From the NCBI GenBank assembly GCA_031257995.1, contig JAIRNN010000035.1:1-8998 (forward strand): DNA of 8,998 bases. The letters are read 5' to 3'. The notes beneath the pieces are model-generated. The model saw only the letters and a program-made list of their open reading frames with translations. It did not search any database and was not told the DNA's origin. Below, piece after piece: positions 5,730 through 8,998 of the stretch. The stretch comes from Spirochaetaceae bacterium (GTDB taxonomy: Bacteria > Spirochaetota > Spirochaetia > Treponematales > Breznakiellaceae). Both the position numbers and the translations under genes were made by a program. The stretch's first letter is position 1. Each line of letters starts with the position of its first letter.

Positions 5730-5767
5730 AAACACCGGTTGACGCATTTGTTGGCCGGTGTTTTTTT
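5730..5767 (+). terminator. Intrinsic terminator between dctP and dctQ
   Basis: AAACACCGG (5730-5738) pairs with CCGGTGTTT (5755-5763) around a 16-base loop, and seven T's run from 5761 to 5767. It starts ten bases after the dctP stop. Partial readthrough would lower dctQM and downstream expression relative to dctP, a usual arrangement where a binding protein is needed in excess of its permease. Confidence 0.8.
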
Positions 5768-5920
5768 GCGGCCTGTTTTGTTGGGCGCATACAGGTCATT
5801 CTCGATTGAGTAAATATTTTGGTTCCATGAGGCTGTTTCTCGGCATCAGATTGTGGAACAGTCATACATTTTTAATGAATGGGCTGGGATTGAGCATTCC
5901 GGTCTTTTCAAAGGAGTACC
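5768..5920 (+). other. dctP-dctQ spacer with dctQ ribosome site
   Basis: This 153-base stretch follows the terminator. Its frames show no recognisable protein. aaggag at 5911-5916 stands four bases before the dctQ ATG and sets that start. No well-spaced promoter pair was seen, so dctQM expression may depend on readthrough, or on a non-consensus promoter here. Confidence 0.4.
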
Positions 5921-6409
5921 ATGAAAAAAGTATACCACGCCTTGTGCAAGGCCGAAGTGGCGGTCTGCGCGGTAGGCTATATGTTTTTAGTCGCTTTTAT
6001 TTTTGTTTCGGCCATTCTCCGGTCATTCCGGCTGTCGATGTCATGGAACATTGATTTAGCTATGTTTCTCCTCGCGTGGACCTCTTTTTTAGGCGCGGAT
6101 ATCGCGTGGCGGAGCGGGCAGCTTGTCGGCATCGACATTGTAACGCGGCGGTTGCCGTTCATCCTGCAAAAAATCGTTGCGCTCCTCGTCTATATTTGTA
6201 TCTTTGCCGCGCTTATCATTATCGCCTTTTTTGGTTTCAGACTGATGATCACGGAGCGGGTGCGGATGTATCAATCGATACCGATTCCGTATTCGCTCAT
6301 GACGCTGAGCCTCGTCGTCGCCGCATTGTCTATGCTGTTGTCTACCATCCTGAAAGTCAAGCGTTGTGTTTTGGAAATAGCCGGTAGGAATAAAGGAGGC
6401 GTTCAATGA
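5921..6409 (+). CDS. dctQ: TRAP transporter small membrane subunit (DctQ family)
   Basis: This encodes 162 residues, the usual size for DctQ (PF04290), with four hydrophobic segments at about 12-33, 44-62, 81-104 and 122-145. The segment order, the SWNIDLAMFLLAWTSFLGAD block at 41-60 (a conserved 'E/D-x-x-x-F/L-x-x-W-x-x-F-L-G-A' type pattern) and the polar QLVGIDIV stretch at 67-74 are typical. DctQ packs against DctM in the inner membrane and is needed for ion-driven uptake; it has no catalytic residues. Its stop overlaps the dctM start as ATGA (6406-6409), so the two are probably translationally coupled. The start at 5921 has a ribosome site four bases away. Confidence 0.88.
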   Translation: MKKVYHALCKAEVAVCAVGYMFLVAFIFVSAILRSFRLSMSWNIDLAMFLLAWTSFLGADIAWRSGQLVGIDIVTRRLPFILQKIVALLVYICIFAALIIIAFFGFRLMITERVRMYQSIPIPYSLMTLSLVVAALSMLLSTILKVKRCVLEIAGRNKGGVQ

Positions 6410-7704
6410 CCTTTTTGCTGGTTTGTTTTGTTTCATTCCTTGTTCTGGGGATGCCGATCGCGTTTGTCATCGGTATCGCCGGGTTCGCGTATTTTTCGAC
6501 CACGTCCTACCTCACGTTTGAGACGGCAACGCAGATGATTGTCTCGCAGAGTCAGTCTTTCGCGTTCCTTGCCGTTCCTTTCTTTATCTTTGCGGGAAAC
6601 TTGATGAACGTGTCGGGGATCACCAGCCGGTTGCTGAGTTTGGCGCGGGTTTTGACCCGCCGAATGTATGGCGGTACGGCGCAGATTTCCGTTGTGATGA
6701 GTACGCTGATGGGCGGCGTTTCCGGTTCGGCGACTGCCGACGCGGCGATGGAGACCCGGATTTTGGGCCCGGAGATGATGCGCATTGGCTACAAGAAGGG
6801 TTATATCTGCGCGGTCAACTGCATTACGGCCCTGATCACCGCGACGATTCCGCCGAGTTTGGGCCTCATCATTTTCGGGTTTGTCGGCGAAGTCTCGATT
6901 GGCCGTCTCTTTGCCGCGGGGCTTATTCCCGGCATCCTGATGATGGCGTTCCTCATGACGACGACTTCCCTCACGAGCCGTTACTATCGCTTCGATCCGC
7001 CCAAGACCGATACTCCGCCGCTGACGCTGAAAGAGCTTGGCGCAAATCTGAAAGAGTCCATCTGGGCGCTGTTCTTCCCGGTCATCCTCATTGTCGGTAT
7101 CCGTTTTGGGGTGTTTACGCCGTCCGAGTCCGGCGCGTTTGCCGTCATTTACGCGATGATTATTGGCAAATTTGTTTACAAAGAGCTGACGTGGAGTAAT
7201 TTCAGGGAGGCGCTCATCACGACGTTAAAGGATACCGGCGCGATTATGCTCATCATCGCGATGTCCGGGCCGTTCAGTTACGCGATCACGTGGGTCAAAT
7301 TGCCGGTAGCCCTGAGCAACTTGATTCTGGGCATTACCGAGAACCCGCAGGCAATCGTGCTTATTATGATAGGCTTCCTGTTTATTACCGGGATGTTCGT
7401 TGACAGCAACGTGAACTTCCTGCTTCTGACGCCGATTTTCCTGCCGATTGTGAAGAATGCCGGGATAGACCCGGTGCATTTTGGGGTTCTCATGGCGACC
7501 GTCGTTACGCTGGGGGTTATGACACCGCCCATCGGGTCGGCGTTGTATACGGTCTGCGGTATTATTAAATGCCCGCCGGAGGAATACACGTGGTTTGCCT
7601 TGCCGTTTCTGGCGGCGGTGTTGTTGGAACTGGCGCTCCTCGTGTTCCTGCCTGACGTGGTGTTGTTTGTTCCGAATTTGATTTTCGGCCCGCCGATAGG
7701 CTAA
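6406..7704 (+). CDS. dctM: TRAP transporter large permease subunit (DctM family)
   Basis: The 432 residues fit DctM (PF06808, about 425-430). It is the elevator-type transport subunit that moves the solute with a cation, usually sodium, across the inner membrane. The protein is hydrophobic throughout, with roughly 11-12 segments. The diagnostic first re-entrant region MGGVSGSATADAAMETRIL lies at 102-120, followed by GPEMMRIGY, then ITATIPPSLGLIIFG. A second pseudo-symmetric half carries MFVDSNVNFLLLTPIFLPIV and VVTLGVMTPPIGSALYTVC, where the family's second set of ion-site residues sits. aaggagg (6393-6399) six bases before the ATG gives a strong ribosome site inside dctQ. The operon continues after it with a 10-bp gap. 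Confidence 0.93.
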   Translation: MTFLLVCFVSFLVLGMPIAFVIGIAGFAYFSTTSYLTFETATQMIVSQSQSFAFLAVPFFIFAGNLMNVSGITSRLLSLARVLTRRMYGGTAQISVVMSTLMGGVSGSATADAAMETRILGPEMMRIGYKKGYICAVNCITALITATIPPSLGLIIFGFVGEVSIGRLFAAGLIPGILMMAFLMTTTSLTSRYYRFDPPKTDTPPLTLKELGANLKESIWALFFPVILIVGIRFGVFTPSESGAFAVIYAMIIGKFVYKELTWSNFREALITTLKDTGAIMLIIAMSGPFSYAITWVKLPVALSNLILGITENPQAIVLIMIGFLFITGMFVDSNVNFLLLTPIFLPIVKNAGIDPVHFGVLMATVVTLGVMTPPIGSALYTVCGIIKCPPEEYTWFALPFLAAVLLELALLVFLPDVVLFVPNLIFGPPIG

Positions 7705-7714
7705 CAAAGGCGTG

Positions 7715-8452
7715 ATGCGGCGGCATACTATGCCGGACAACCTTGCCCTTCTTCCGCCGGTCAAGCGGGCTCGCGGGTATCGGTTATGCACCGAAAACGC
7801 GCGGTTCGTTGACCTTTATCTGGACGGAGGAAGGGCGGTCTTGGGGCATAATCCGCCGGGTGTTCTGCGCGAGATGAAGAACGCCGCCGAACGGAACCTT
7901 TTTGCCCCGTATCCTTCCTATTATACCAGGCGTTTTGAAAAGGCGCTCTCGCTGTTGTTCCCCGGAAAATCGTTTGTTGTATACGGCTCAATAGAGACGG
8001 TTCCGTCCGCGTTGCGGGAGCAAACGCCTGAGTGGAGGCCGTACATGAAGTGGGCCGGGGAAGACGCGCTCGCGTTCCTGCCGCACCCGCTGGCCCCGGC
8101 GGTGTTGGTCACCGGGATGGGCAACGAAAATCACGGCGGCATTCCCTTGTCTCCGGTCATCCTGGCGCTCACAACACGGGCAATCTATGATGTACTACAT
8201 AACCCGGAACGCGGAGCGGTCGTCTACCCGCAGGCAGACGAAGTGCTGGCCGGCGGGTCGTGGAAACGGGAGGGGATTTATGTGCGGCTCCGGGACGAGG
8301 CGGCAGACGAGGAGTGGGCGCGGATTTTCAGGCGTTTTCTCGATGCGGGGTTTCTGATTCCGCCCACCCAGCGGGACCCGCTCATTTTGCCCGGCGAACT
8401 GTCCCCCGGCGAGGAAAAGGCGCTGGCAGAATGTTTGCGATGTCAAGTGTAA
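7715..8452 (+). CDS. Short class III aminotransferase-like protein without the PLP-lysine domain
   Basis: This encodes 245 residues from the ATG at 7715; a GTG at 7712 and an ATG at 7730 are alternatives. The ribosome site aaagg at 7706-7710 best fits 7715. The N-terminus, RARGYRLCTENARFVDLYLD then GGRAVLGHNPPGVLREMKNA, matches the opening of class III aminotransferases and glutamate-1-semialdehyde aminomutases ('G-x-x-L-x-D-x-D-G-x-x-Y/F-x-D', then 'G-H-x-x-P-x-V'). The C-terminus, FRRFLDAGFLIPPTQRDPLI then a LSPGEEKALAECL helix, resembles their small domain. Family members are about 430 residues. Here the middle, which should contain the PLP-binding Asp and Lys, is replaced by about 110 residues with no recognisable GTGR or T-x-x-K motif. 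It is probably not an active aminotransferase. It lies 10 bp after dctM, so it is likely in the same operon. It might sense an amino-acid-like solute or be a pared-down remnant. Confidence 0.6.
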   Translation: MRRHTMPDNLALLPPVKRARGYRLCTENARFVDLYLDGGRAVLGHNPPGVLREMKNAAERNLFAPYPSYYTRRFEKALSLLFPGKSFVVYGSIETVPSALREQTPEWRPYMKWAGEDALAFLPHPLAPAVLVTGMGNENHGGIPLSPVILALTTRAIYDVLHNPERGAVVYPQADEVLAGGSWKREGIYVRLRDEAADEEWARIFRRFLDAGFLIPPTQRDPLILPGELSPGEEKALAECLRCQV

Positions 8453-8453
8453 C

Positions 8454-8812
8454 CGCAGGCTTCATCACGGCACTCATCACCGGGAACCGCAGATGAATGC
8501 GGATTTTTAGACTAATGATAGCTTGTCTGTGGACAGAACGTATAAAATTAACCGCGAAGGCGAATAAGGATGGCGGGTACCGATGAGATAATCTGTCGGT
8601 TTTACAGGCGGGATTAAAAGTCGGCGGAACAGACCGATGGGCGGTAGAGCGTATTTCTATCAATAAAAACCTTCTGCGCCTTATTCGCCTTTGCGGTTAA
8701 ATTCATTGAGAGTCGGAAGAACGGAGAGATTTGCGGTAGGACACCCGGCTATCAGACATAAATCTGCGTACATCTGTTTCATTTGTGTTCATCTATAGTT
8801 AAACGTGATTCC
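8454..8812. repeat. Repeat element C: second copy of the element-A ends, no ORF inside
   Basis: The left end (8454-8494) aligns with element A's left end (2080-2121): both have cAGGCTT, ATCACG, a second ATCAC and AACCGCAGAT in the same order with small gaps. The right end (8787-8809) matches element A's right end (2484-2506) at 20 of 23 positions, gttcatctatagttaaacg then tgat. The interior has CACAGAT-type units (8491-8508, 8760-8790) and the 22-bp inverted repeat at 8548-8700. The element begins two bases after the stop of the preceding gene. No convincing ORF lies inside. Its 359-base size and shared ends suggest a non-autonomous, MITE-like repeat. Confidence 0.55.
8548..8700. repeat. 22-bp near-perfect inverted repeat inside element C
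   Basis: The arms are 8548-8569 (ttaaccgcgaaggcgaat then aagg) and 8679-8700 (ccttattcgcctttgcggt then taa). They are reverse complements at 21 of 22 positions, and the exception is a G-T pair. The 109-base loop contains a smaller possible stem around 8580-8601. The arm sequence resembles the ccgcgaatgaacgcgaat unit of block B near 3272-3289. RNA crossing it could fold into a long hairpin downstream of the TRAP operon. Confidence 0.6.
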
Positions 8813-8998
8813 TACTCCGCGTTAAGCGGATCCCGAAATTTATACGTTCTCTCTATTTTTTTTATTAGACTTGTTCGACAACCCTCCACTAACTACTTAA
8901 TTCAAAATTAATAATACCACAGATAATAGACATTCTCAGAAAATGTCTTCGGCGACGATTCCGGTATGGACAGGCCATGATCTTGAATGTTTTGATTT
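8813..8998. other. AT-rich window end; small hairpins, no confident gene
   Basis: Stems TCCGC/GCGGA flank gttaa near 8816-8830, and AGACATT (8928-8934) pairs with AATGTCT (8942-8948). From ATG 8943 a plus frame stays open to the window end (MSSATIPVWTGHDLECFD), but no ribosome site precedes it. On the minus strand a frame enters from the right and stops at 8936-8938 (ending HTGIVAEDIF). Either might be a gene edge; 56 bases are too few to choose. Confidence 0.25.

Noticed and set aside
4848..5747. Long minus-strand frame opposite dctP
   Set aside because: It is Arg/His/Gln-rich with no motif, opposite a gene with signal peptide, family motifs and a ribosome site; typical shadow frame.
8382..8663. 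Minus-strand frame of 93 codons across the end of the aminotransferase-like gene and element C
   Set aside because: Half is antisense to a real gene and half is translated repeat; no ribosome site and no recognisable motif.

Overview
The window most resembles a spirochaete of the Treponema group with a mid-range GC content. The main clues are a periplasmic binding protein whose signal peptide runs into a Gly-Gly-Gly-Ser-Gln linker, the tail of an Rpn-type nuclease/transposase, and abundant degenerate CACAGAT-type intergenic repeats. This placement is inference from protein style; there is no rRNA or other phylogenetic marker here.

Layout. (1) Positions 1-1929: the C-terminal end of an Rpn-family (PD-(D/E)XK) protein runs through a perfect 10-bp palindrome into the start of a complete ABC exporter half-transporter. 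(2) Positions 1930-3380: a gene-poor accessory stretch. It holds a hairpin-rich spacer, a repeat-bounded element (A, 2080-2508) carrying a 72-residue ORF, a minus-strand gene for a RAYT/IS200-like protein lacking the HUH histidines, and a second, cruciform-like repeat block (B, 3238-3380). (3) Positions 3381-4576: metF (methylenetetrahydrofolate reductase) behind an exact sigma70 consensus promoter with 17-bp spacing. (4) Positions 4689-8452: a TRAP transporter operon in the order dctP, intrinsic terminator, dctQ, dctM (ATGA overlap), followed at 10 bp by a short protein that resembles a class III aminotransferase without its PLP-lysine domain. (5) Positions 8454-8812: a third repeat element (C) with the same two ends as element A and an internal 22-bp inverted repeat. 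(6) Positions 8813-8998: an AT-rich end with no convincing gene.

How the parts work together. DctP would capture a solute, probably a carboxylate, in the periplasm and deliver it to the DctQ-DctM ion-coupled permease. The terminator after dctP would allow more binding protein than permease to be made. The aminotransferase-like protein is probably co-transcribed, but its job is unknown. MetF supplies 5-methyl-THF for methionine synthesis or one-carbon metabolism and appears to be its own transcription unit.

The least ordinary part is 2080-3380. A transposase-fold protein that has lost its expected catalytic residues, but keeps an excellent ribosome binding site and an intact frame, sits between repeat blocks of one family. 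A further copy of that family (element C) lies about 5 kb away.
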